Part shown: piece by piece, positions 1-5,089 of the stretch
How the letters are laid out: every line of letters starts with the position of its first letter
How positions within the stretch are numbered: position 1 is the first letter of the stretch
NCBI GenBank assembly: GCA_964473895.1
Contig: CAYYRE010000178.1
Coordinates: forward strand, 1 to 5,135
Source of the DNA: Sulfidibacterium sp964473895
GTDB lineage: Bacteria; Bacteroidota; Bacteroidia; Bacteroidales; F082
Direction: 5' to 3'
DNA: 5,135 nucleotides
Notes under the pieces: generated by a model
Database searches by the model: none
What the model was told of the DNA's origin: nothing
What the model saw: the letters and a program-made list of their open reading frames with translations, nothing else
Position numbers and translations under genes: made by a program

Positions 1-48
1 CGATGAGTTTCATGGGCTTGTGGGCAGGACGAAGAAGCCATCTCCTAA
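1..48. repeat. Probable truncated dispersed intergenic repeat at left window edge
   Basis: The stretch ending in CGAAGAAGCCATCTCC resembles the end of a repeat I recognise from many Bacteroidota intergenic regions, which runs roughly from GTCATTGCGAG to CGAAGCAATCTCC. The beginning of that pattern would lie outside the window. The sequence is GC-richer than the AT-rich DNA that follows from about position 49, which fits an inserted unit. A short open frame crosses 2-55 and ends at TAA, but its translation looks like no protein I know, so I prefer the repeat reading. The identification rests on memory of the motif, not on a second full copy in this window. Confidence 0.35.
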
Positions 49-170
49 TGGATAATAAGAAGCAATTTATTTAAATGGTTTTGCTTCGATTTTTACAAAG
101 AAATATCCTTACAGCACCTCAAAATAAATTTTAGCCTGTTTTTGGCAGGTTACAGTAAAATAATTTTTTA

Positions 171-178
171 TAATTTTG
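171..178 (+). promoter_or_regulatory. Bacteroidota -7 promoter element for the tRNA-Gln gene
   Basis: TAATTTTG matches the Bacteroidota sigma-ABfr -7 consensus TAnnTTTG exactly and ends nine bases before the mature tRNA, so transcription would begin only a few bases upstream of it. The best -33 candidate is the TTTG at 141-144, but its 26-base spacer is longer than the usual 19-21, so only the -7 half is convincing. The surrounding DNA is very AT-rich, which raises the chance of a fortuitous match. Confidence 0.55.
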
Positions 179-187
179 CCGCCGCAT

Positions 188-260
188 TGCCCGATGGTGT
201 AATTGGCAACACGTCTGACTCTGGATCAGAAGAGTCCAGGTTCGAACCCTGGTCGGGCAA
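188..260 (+). tRNA. tRNA-Gln (anticodon CTG)
   Basis: The cloverleaf folds by eye without mismatches. The acceptor stem is TGCCCGA (188-194) with TCGGGCA (253-259). The D-stem is GTG/CAC around a loop containing GG. The anticodon stem is TCTGA (214-218) with TCAGA (226-230), and the seven-base loop CTCTGGA places CTG at 221-223. The variable region has five bases, and the T-arm CCAGG/CCTGG encloses TTCGAAC. Anticodon CTG reads the glutamine codon CAG. The U1-A72 first pair is weak, as is typical of tRNA-Gln. The discriminator is A260 and the next bases are CAA, so the 3' CCA is not encoded and must be added enzymatically. It appears to be a single-gene unit with its own promoter and terminator. 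Confidence 0.96.
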
Positions 261-261
261 C

Positions 262-290
262 AAAACCCCTGCGAAAGCGGGGGTTTTTTT
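262..290 (+). terminator. Intrinsic terminator of tRNA-Gln
   Basis: The stem pairs AAAACCCC-T-GC (262-272) with GC-G-GGGGTTTT (277-287), including one T-G wobble. It is closed by a GAAA tetraloop (273-276) and runs into seven T residues (284-290). The strong G/C core, stable tetraloop and U-tract right after a tRNA make this a classic Rho-independent terminator. The A-rich left arm means it could also stop transcription arriving from the opposite direction. Confidence 0.93.
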
Positions 291-440
291 GTTAGGGGGG
301 CTGGTTGGGTAGGAGAAATCCGGTAACGGACAACCCGTGCAGGCTTGTGGGCCGTCCCGCCCTGATCAAATTCATTTTAACCCGGTTTATGCCATGTTGT
401 TTCTTTTCTTTACGGAAAATTACAGCTAAAGGAACCGCGC

Positions 441-475
441 TTTGTTCGGGATAACCGAAAATCGGCTTATTTTTG
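441..475 (+). promoter_or_regulatory. Putative Bacteroidota promoter for the DAHP synthase/chorismate mutase gene
   Basis: TATTTTTG at 468-475 matches the -7 consensus TAnnTTTG exactly, and TTTG at 441-444 matches the -33 element. The spacer is 23 bases, slightly longer than the usual 19-21. Transcription would start around 480-485. That favours translation from the ATG at 492, because the in-frame GTG at 480 would lie at or before the transcript end. The leader would then be only about ten bases long, acceptable in a phylum that rarely uses Shine-Dalgarno pairing. Confidence 0.5.
445..475 (+). promoter_or_regulatory. Possible attenuator: two mutually exclusive hairpins
   Basis: TTCGG (445-449) can pair with CCGAA (455-459), or CCGA (455-458) can instead pair with TCGG (462-465) across an AAA loop. 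The second hairpin is followed by CTTATTTTTG. This three-segment arrangement is the minimal form of a terminator/antiterminator switch. The stems are only four to five base pairs, so the idea is weak. The T-rich tail doubles as a match to the -7 promoter consensus, which is the simpler reading. Confidence 0.2.
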
Positions 476-491
476 CGCTGTGAGTACAAAC

Positions 492-1595
492 ATGGACATT
501 GAGAACCCTGCAGGGTTTTGGGAAGCGCAGGAATTTCCGTTGGTAATTGCCGGTCCCTGCAGCGCCGAAACCGAAGCGCAAGTGTTGCAAACGGCACGGC
601 AACTGGCCAAACTCCCACAGGTAAAAGCCTTTCGTGCCGGGTTGTGGAAACCCCGTACCCGTCCCGGTTCTTTCGAGGGAGTGGGCGAAAAAGGACTGCC
701 CTGGTTGCAAAAGGTAAAAGCGCAGACAGGATTGAAAACGGCCGTGGAAGTAGCCCGTCCCGGGCATGTGGAAAGTGCTTTGCGGTATGATGTGGATATT
801 CTTTGGCTGGGTGCGCGGACAGTGGTGAATCCATTTGTGGTACAAGAACTGGCGGAGGTGCTGCGGGGTGTTCCGGTGACGGTTATGGTGAAAAATCCCA
901 TCATTCCCGATTTGAAGTTGTGGATCGGTGCCCTCGAACGGGTCAATGCAGCGGGCGTAAAACGTTTGCTGGCCATTCATCGCGGGTTTCATTATTTTGA
1001 AAAATCACCGTTTCGAAATGCTCCCATGTGGGAAATTCCCATTGAGCTGAAGCGACTGGCTCCGCAGTTGCCTATTGTGGTGGATCCGAGCCATATTTGC
1101 GGCCGGCGGGAGCTGCTACAGGAAATAGCACAAAAAGCCATTGACCTTGAAATGGACGGACTGATGCTGGAGGTGCACGAAGATCCCTCGAAGGCGCTGA
1201 CCGATGCCGCCCAACAGATCTCCCCTGGGGGCCTGAAAACATTACTCACTTCGTTGATTTTGCGAAAACGAACCGGCAATCCTGCTTTCGAGAGCCGTCT
1301 GGAAACGTTGCGTACCGAAATAGACAAACTGGATGGCGAACTGCTGCAAATTCTGGCCAAACGTCTTGAAATTATTGATGAGATAGGTGATTACAAACGC
1401 CGGAACAACATTACCATTTTGCAAATGAAACGCTGGGCAGGCATTATTACCGACCGGCTTTCCATCGGGCTGCACCTTGGCCTGGAGGAGGACTTCCTGA
1501 AAAAACTCTTAGATCTCATCCACAAGGAATCCATCCAGCGGCAGACCAGGATTTTTCATACTCCCGAAAAAGGGAAAACGGCGAAGGAGGAGTAA
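492..1595 (+). CDS. Bifunctional 3-deoxy-7-phosphoheptulonate (DAHP) synthase / chorismate mutase
   Basis: The cytoplasmic 367-residue enzyme condenses phosphoenolpyruvate with erythrose 4-phosphate to DAHP and also rearranges chorismate to prephenate. Residues ~15-255 are a type I-beta (KDO8P-synthase-like) DAHP synthase barrel. Visible motifs are GPCSAETE (21-28), KPRT (53-56, E4P binding), GARTVVNPF (107-115) and KNP (134-136). Likely metal ligands are Cys23, His201 (in VDPSHICG), Glu227 and Asp238. Residues ~266-354 form an AroQ-type chorismate mutase. Alignment by eye to E. coli CM gives Arg274, Arg291, Lys302, Arg314, Ser347 and Gln351 at active-site positions, but Trp315 where E. coli has Glu52. 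A C-terminal CM fusion is known in Bacteroidota such as Porphyromonas gingivalis, where prephenate feeds back on the synthase. An in-frame GTG at 480 would add four residues; ATG 492 fits the promoter better. No other aro, phe or tyr gene lies nearby. Confidence 0.95.
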   Translation: MDIENPAGFWEAQEFPLVIAGPCSAETEAQVLQTARQLAKLPQVKAFRAGLWKPRTRPGSFEGVGEKGLPWLQKVKAQTGLKTAVEVARPGHVESALRYDVDILWLGARTVVNPFVVQELAEVLRGVPVTVMVKNPIIPDLKLWIGALERVNAAGVKRLLAIHRGFHYFEKSPFRNAPMWEIPIELKRLAPQLPIVVDPSHICGRRELLQEIAQKAIDLEMDGLMLEVHEDPSKALTDAAQQISPGGLKTLLTSLILRKRTGNPAFESRLETLRTEIDKLDGELLQILAKRLEIIDEIGDYKRRNNITILQMKRWAGIITDRLSIGLHLGLEEDFLKKLLDLIHKESIQRQTRIFHTPEKGKTAKEE

Positions 1596-1605
1596 ATTCA
1601 CTGAC

Positions 1606-1629
1606 TTGACCGGTGCGCGAAGTGGTCAA
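1606..1629. repeat. Short perfect inverted repeat downstream of the aro gene
   Basis: TTGACC (1606-1611) and GGTCAA (1624-1629) are exact reverse complements separated by 12 bases, starting eleven bases after the stop codon. No T-run follows (the next bases are ATTACAAT), so it is a poor intrinsic terminator. It could be a weak terminator hairpin for the aro gene, a protein-binding palindrome, or chance. Confidence 0.3.
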
Positions 1630-1683
1630 ATTACAATGAATGACCATGATGTGGAAAACAGGAATCATCAGTGCATCAAAGGG

Positions 1684-1715
1684 TTTATTCCGTACCGTTA
1701 AAAACTTTAATTTAG
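1684..1715 (+). promoter_or_regulatory. Putative promoter of the lnt operon
   Basis: TTTA (1684-1687), a 20-base spacer and TAATTTAG (1708-1715) match the Bacteroidota pattern TTTG-N19-21-TAnnTTTG with one mismatch in each element and correct spacing. The -7 element ends 15 bases before the lnt ATG, giving a predicted leader of about ten bases or less, as for the aro gene. This is the only promoter candidate in the window whose two halves are at consensus spacing. Confidence 0.5.
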
Positions 1716-1730
1716 CCCGAAAATTGTGAC

Positions 1731-3329
1731 ATGAAACGCCTTCATTTGCTGTTGCTTTCTGTTTTATCGGGTTTGTTGCTGGCAGCCTCCTGGCCGGTAC
1801 GTGGCTTTACCCCGTTGATTTTTGTAGCCTTCGTACCGTTGTTTTTTGTACAGCAGCAACTTGGCGATACCGGAAAAAAAGGGTTGTTTTGGCTGTCGTG
1901 GCTCACTTTTTTGATATGGAATGCCCTCACCACTTGGTGGATATGGAATTCAACTGCCGGGGGGGCCATTGCTGCCATATTGCTCAATGCGCTTTTTATG
2001 GCGGTTGTTTTTCAGGTTTTTCACATTTCGAAAAAGTGGCTGTTCGGTAACCGGCGCGGTTTTGGTATTCTTATTTTTTACTGGGTTTCGTGGGAATATT
2101 TTCATATGCACTGGGATTTGTCCTGGCCGTGGCTGACACTCGGTAATGTGTTTGCCGCAAAACACCTTTGGATACAGTGGTATGAATACACGGGCGTACT
2201 GGGAGGGACTGTTTGGGTGATTGTGGCCAATATTTTGGTATTTAACATTGTGGAACATGTTTTGGTGAAAAAAAACCGCCGGTTTACCGTAAATGCGATA
2301 CTGCTCTTTTTGTGGATTTTTGTTCCTCTTTCCTGGTCGTTGTACCGGTATGATCATTATCGGGAAACCAAAGATCCGGTGCGGGTGGTGGTGGTGCAAC
2401 CCAATGTGGATCCCTATACGGAGGAATACCAAGTACCCCCTGCCGAACTTTTACAAAGGAACCTGAAACTGGCCGCCGAAAAGGTCAACGACAGTACCGA
2501 TTATGTGGTTTTTCCCGAATCGGCTATCCAGGAAAATATCTGGGAAGGCAATTTGCGCCGTTCGCAGAGTATCCGGACGCTGAAGAATTTTATCCGGCCC
2601 TATCCCAAACTGGCGGTGGTGATTGGCGCTACCACTTACCGGTGGCTCGGGCCCAATGAAAAACGGACTTCTGCGGCACGTTTTTACCGTAAAGGGTTAT
2701 ATTATTATGCTTACAATACGGCCTTTTATATCGACCATTCGCCCTATGTACAGATTCATCACAAATCCATTTTTGTTCCCGGTGTGGAAGAGATGCCCGA
2801 TTGGTTTTTATTAAAACCCCTTGAGAAATTTGCCATTGACCTTGGCGGGACGGTGGGAACGCTCAAAGGCGACGACCACATCTCTTTATTCGAAAACCGG
2901 CAGACAGGAACCGGTATTGCGACAGCCATTTGTTACGAATCGGTTTACGGAGATTACATCGCCGATTATGTGCGTCACGGGGCCAACTTGTTGTTTGTGA
3001 TTACCAATGACGGTTGGTGGGGCAATACACCCGGATACCGTCAGCATTTTTTGTTTTCGGTTTTGCGTGCCATCGAAACCCGGCGCGATGTGGCCCGTTC
3101 GGCCAATACCGGAACTTCGGCATTTATTAACCAGCGGGGTGATGTTTTTGAAAAAACACCTTACTGGAAGCCGGCAGTCATTAGCCGTACGTTGAACCGG
3201 AACAGCCAATTAACCTATTACGTACGGCATGGCGACCAAATTGCACGGGTTTCGGCCTATATCAGCGCCATGATTTTGCTGGTTTCGTTGGTACAGGGAA
3301 TATTGAAACGGCAAAAAAGTCTTTTTTAA
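1731..3329 (+). CDS. lnt: Apolipoprotein N-acyltransferase
   Basis: Lnt performs the last step of lipoprotein maturation in the inner membrane, moving an acyl chain from a phospholipid to the N-terminal diacylglyceryl-cysteine of apolipoproteins. The 532 residues have the family layout. Seven hydrophobic segments lie at about 5-20, 26-41, 53-72, 78-98, 110-124, 158-176 and 186-204. A nitrilase-type (CN hydrolase) domain spans ~217-485, and a final membrane helix ~506-524. The catalytic triad is visible: Glu263 in VVFPESA, Lys345 in HHKSIFVPG and Cys401 in AICYESVYG. Glu353/Glu354 sit where the family has its extra essential glutamate. SWPWLTLGN (131-139) matches the conserved periplasmic PWL-x-x-G motif, and ITNDGWWG (424-431) is typical of the domain. 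It is somewhat longer than the ~510 residues of E. coli Lnt, mainly between the Glu and Lys motifs. It is the first gene of a compact cluster, with 13 bases to the next gene. Confidence 0.95.
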   Translation: MKRLHLLLLSVLSGLLLAASWPVRGFTPLIFVAFVPLFFVQQQLGDTGKKGLFWLSWLTFLIWNALTTWWIWNSTAGGAIAAILLNALFMAVVFQVFHISKKWLFGNRRGFGILIFYWVSWEYFHMHWDLSWPWLTLGNVFAAKHLWIQWYEYTGVLGGTVWVIVANILVFNIVEHVLVKKNRRFTVNAILLFLWIFVPLSWSLYRYDHYRETKDPVRVVVVQPNVDPYTEEYQVPPAELLQRNLKLAAEKVNDSTDYVVFPESAIQENIWEGNLRRSQSIRTLKNFIRPYPKLAVVIGATTYRWLGPNEKRTSAARFYRKGLYYYAYNTAFYIDHSPYVQIHHKSIFVPGVEEMPDWFLLKPLEKFAIDLGGTVGTLKGDDHISLFENRQTGTGIATAICYESVYGDYIADYVRHGANLLFVITNDGWWGNTPGYRQHFLFSVLRAIETRRDVARSANTGTSAFINQRGDVFEKTPYWKPAVISRTLNRNSQLTYYVRHGDQIARVSAYISAMILLVSLVQGILKRQKSLF

Positions 3330-3342
3330 CGAATGTTGCGCT

Positions 3343-3897
3343 ATGAAAACTTTTCTTGAACTGGTACAAAAGCGGCAAAGCGACCGTAAATACACCGACA
3401 AACCGGTGGAACCCGAAAAGCTGCAACGCTGCCTCGAAGCGGCACGGTTAGCCCCTTCGGCAAGCAACTCACAGCCCTGGACTTTTGTGGTGGTGAATGC
3501 CCCGGAATTGGTAAAAAAGGTGGGAAAAGCCGCCATGGGGCCGCTCATGACGTTCAACCTTTTCGTACAAAAAGCACCGGTGATTGTCGCCATTGTCATG
3601 GAAAAGCCCAAAGTGATTACCGAAGTGGGCGGCCGCATTAAAAACAAGGAGTATCCTTTGATGGATGTGGGGATTGCTGCGGAACATTTTTGTTTGCAAG
3701 CCGCCGATGAAGGGCTGGGTTCGTGCATGCTGGGATGGTTTGATGAAAAAAAGGTGAAAACTTTGTTGCATGTTCCCGAAGAAAAAAATATACCTTTGCT
3801 CATTACCCTCGGTTACACTCCTGAAAATTACCGGCACCGGAAAAAGATCAGAAAAAGTTTTGACAAAGTGGTAAAATTCAACCGTTATGCAGAGTGA
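3343..3897 (+). CDS. Nitroreductase-family FMN oxidoreductase
   Basis: This 184-residue protein belongs to the nitroreductase superfamily of dimeric, FMN-binding NAD(P)H-dependent oxidoreductases, likely cytoplasmic because no signal peptide or membrane helix is visible. The N-terminal FMN-phosphate motif appears as KRQSDRKY (10-17, with Arg11, Ser13 and Arg15). It is followed by APSASNSQPW (37-46), which packs against the flavin, and by the central helix DVGIAAEHFCLQAADEGLGSCMLGWF (108-133, cut here at family-typical residues Asp108, Glu114 and Gly124). PLLITLGY (151-158) is the usual C-terminal strand. Length is typical of the short single-domain members. The natural substrate cannot be read from sequence; nitro-compounds, quinones or flavins are all possible. 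The gene starts 13 bases after lnt, and its last 11 bases overlap the NusG paralogue, which suggests translational coupling. Confidence 0.9.
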   Translation: MKTFLELVQKRQSDRKYTDKPVEPEKLQRCLEAARLAPSASNSQPWTFVVVNAPELVKKVGKAAMGPLMTFNLFVQKAPVIVAIVMEKPKVITEVGGRIKNKEYPLMDVGIAAEHFCLQAADEGLGSCMLGWFDEKKVKTLLHVPEEKNIPLLITLGYTPENYRHRKKIRKSFDKVVKFNRYAE

Positions 3898-4390
3898 AAA
3901 AACCTGGTACGCCCTTTATGTGAAATCGCGTACGGAAAAAAAAGTGGCCCTTGAGTTGGAAGGCAACCAAATTGAGTTTTATTTGCCGCTGGAAAAACGA
4001 CTAAAGCAATGGAGCGACCGGAAAAAATGGGTGGAAGAACCGCTGTTTCGATCCTATATTTTTGTGCACATCACACCAAAGGAGTATTTTAAAGTTTTGC
4101 AGGTGCGTGGCGCCGTAAAATACATCAGTTTTGAAGGAAAAGCCGTTCCGGTACCGCCACAGCAAATAGAAGCCATCCGGATCTATTTGGCCGAAGTGGA
4201 TCCGGTGGTTCACGAAAACCAGGAATGGAAAGAGGGCAGCGAAGTGGAAGTGATGTCCGGTAAACTGACGGGATTGCGCGGTATTTTAATAAAAGCCAAA
4301 GGGAAAAACCGGGTGAAAGTGGAAATTGAAGTGGTGGGTAGCGCCATCATACTGAATATTCCGAGGAAACATTTGCGTGTTATCGGATGA
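3887..4390 (+). CDS. UpxY/RfaH-like NusG paralogue (transcription antitermination factor)
   Basis: This 167-residue protein has NusG architecture. An NGN domain spans about residues 5-100, with WYALYVKSRTEKKVA (7-21) at its start and FRSYIFVHI (54-62) in its core. A KOW domain follows at about 117-147, with GSEVEVMSG (117-125) and GLRG (129-132). NusG-like factors bind the clamp of RNA polymerase through the NGN domain and modulate pausing and termination. The sequence resembles the UpxY group, which in Bacteroidota acts on capsule or exopolysaccharide operons. The housekeeping nusG is normally beside secE and rplK, so this copy is probably a specialised paralogue. No polysaccharide gene lies in the window, so its target is unknown. 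It overlaps the nitroreductase gene by 11 bases, and a terminator-like hairpin covers its own stop codon. A non-canonical general elongation factor role remains possible. Confidence 0.88.
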   Translation: MQSEKTWYALYVKSRTEKKVALELEGNQIEFYLPLEKRLKQWSDRKKWVEEPLFRSYIFVHITPKEYFKVLQVRGAVKYISFEGKAVPVPPQQIEAIRIYLAEVDPVVHENQEWKEGSEVEVMSGKLTGLRGILIKAKGKNRVKVEIEVVGSAIILNIPRKHLRVIG

Positions 4391-4405
4391 GTCCGTCCGA
4401 TTTTT
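4382..4405 (+). terminator. Terminator-like hairpin overlapping the stop of the NusG paralogue
   Basis: ATCGGA (4382-4387) pairs perfectly with TCCGAT (4396-4401) around the eight-base loop TGAGTCCG, and five Ts (4401-4405) follow directly. The stop codon of the NusG paralogue lies in the loop. A six-pair stem is short for a strong terminator, so read-through into cvpA is likely; it may partly separate cvpA from the three genes upstream. Confidence 0.45.
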
Positions 4406-4406
4406 G

Positions 4407-4414
4407 TATTTTTG
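4407..4414 (+). promoter_or_regulatory. Putative -7 promoter element for cvpA
   Basis: TATTTTTG matches TAnnTTTG exactly and ends 18 bases before the cvpA start codon, the same placement as the elements before the aro gene and lnt. I find no good -33 TTTG at 19-21 bases upstream; the nearest, at 4372-4375, is 31 bases away. Together with the hairpin just before it, this suggests cvpA may be transcribed partly on its own. Confidence 0.35.
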
Positions 4415-4432
4415 TGAGCAGACAATTTTCTG

Positions 4433-4972
4433 ATGAACATTAACCTGCTCGATATTATTTTGTTGATCCCGTTGTTGTGGTTTGGCTACAATGGGTACAA
4501 AAAGGGACTGATCATCGAAGTGGCTTCCCTTGCCGCCTTTATCCTCGGCCTCTATTTTGCTTTTTCCTTTTCCGATTTTACGGCAGGATACCTGAAACAA
4601 TATTTCACCATTTCGCCCAAATACATGGCGGCTGTTTCATTTATCGTCACTTTTATCGGTGTGGTTATTGTTGTGCTGGCACTGGCCAAATTGCTGGAAA
4701 AGGTTGTCAATATTTTGCTGCTCGGTTTTCTGAACAAGTTGGGCGGCGCTTTGTTCGGTGTTCTGAAAGGGGCCTTGTTTTTGAGTATTGTTATCCTGAT
4801 CATCAACTATCTCGATACCGGTCATAAACTCATTAAGCCGCAGGCCATCAAACACTCCGTTTTTTACGAACCGGTAGAATCACTGGCGCCCATGCTCTAT
4901 TCGCGGCTTCATTTGGATAATTTCAAAGATCAAATCCCTGACAAGGATGCATTGATGAAAAAGGTGATATAG
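4433..4972 (+). CDS. CvpA-family inner-membrane protein
   Basis: The 179-residue protein has four hydrophobic segments at about 4-20, 25-45, 64-88 and 103-126, followed by a soluble tail of ~50 residues. This is the CvpA (colicin V production) layout. Family features are Asp7 in the first helix (NLLDIILL), the glycine-rich stretch GYNGYKKG (18-25), LNKLGGALFGVLKG (100-113) before the fourth helix, and a Phe-Tyr...Pro pattern (144-153) after it. The molecular function of CvpA is not settled; in Enterobacteria it has been linked to colicin V export and to envelope or bile-salt tolerance. The ATG is 42 bases after the NusG paralogue, with a hairpin and a -7 element in the gap. It shares an envelope theme with lnt at the front of the cluster. 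No gene follows on the + strand before the window ends. Confidence 0.87.
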   Translation: MNINLLDIILLIPLLWFGYNGYKKGLIIEVASLAAFILGLYFAFSFSDFTAGYLKQYFTISPKYMAAVSFIVTFIGVVIVVLALAKLLEKVVNILLLGFLNKLGGALFGVLKGALFLSIVILIINYLDTGHKLIKPQAIKHSVFYEPVESLAPMLYSRLHLDNFKDQIPDKDALMKKVI

Positions 4973-5089
4973 CAGGTTTCTTTTTCAGGATAGCTTCTTT
5001 TTTCCACTCTAAACAGTGAAGTTGTTTTAAGTTTATCTAAAAACATTATTTGTAACGTATTATCAATCAGCAAATAAATACCGAATATT
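4973..5089. other. AT-rich intergenic region after cvpA
   Basis: There is no credible gene. A four-pair hairpin (CACT 5005-5008 with AGTG 5015-5018) is too weak to call a terminator. TTTG at 5049-5052 could be a -33 element, but no good -7 partner follows, the nearest being TAAATACC at 5075-5082. Nothing else stands out until the GC-rich repeat begins at 5090. Confidence 0.5.

Larger units (their letters stand above)
291..491 (+). other. Noncoding leader region upstream of the aro gene
   Basis: I see no protein gene I can defend in these 200 bases. They contain an imperfect hairpin, GGAC-aa-CCC (328-336) pairing with GGG-cc-GTCC (349-357). A 21-codon ORF runs 389-454 with two consecutive Phe codons near its start. 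Two overlapping short hairpins lie at 445-465, and a -7-like element at 468-475. The open frames on the minus strand that run into this region overlap the aro gene antisense and look like shadows. The region may be only a promoter and spacer, or it may carry a regulatory leader RNA. Confidence 0.5.

Noticed and set aside
2..55. Open frame at the left edge ending in TAA, possibly the tail of a gene
   Set aside because: Only 17 codons, no recognisable C-terminus, and the DNA looks more like a dispersed repeat.
132..152. Hairpin with CCTG/CAGG core upstream of the tRNA
   Set aside because: Seven pairs including a wobble, with no T-run immediately after and no known gene before it; in AT-rich DNA this may be chance.
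292..992. Long minus-strand open frames antisense to the leader and the start of the aro gene
   Set aside because: They overlap the strongly supported DAHP synthase gene, are rich in Pro, His, Arg and Cys as expected of antisense translation, and show no recognisable domain.
1636..1701. 21-codon ORF in the gap between the aro gene and lnt
   Set aside because: No initiation signal, no similarity, overlaps another small frame and the likely lnt promoter.
3313..3327. AAAAAAG-T-CTTTTTT palindrome at the end of lnt
   Set aside because: The central spacer is one base, so a stable hairpin cannot form as written; it lies in Lys-Ser-Leu-Phe codons at the end of lnt, and the next gene is 13 bases on.
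3210..3837. Minus-strand open frames opposite the end of lnt and the nitroreductase
   Set aside because: They are antisense to well-supported genes and have no domain features or credible start context.
5005..5018. CACT/AGTG hairpin after cvpA as a terminator
   Set aside because: Only four pairs and no proper T-tract; insufficient to call.
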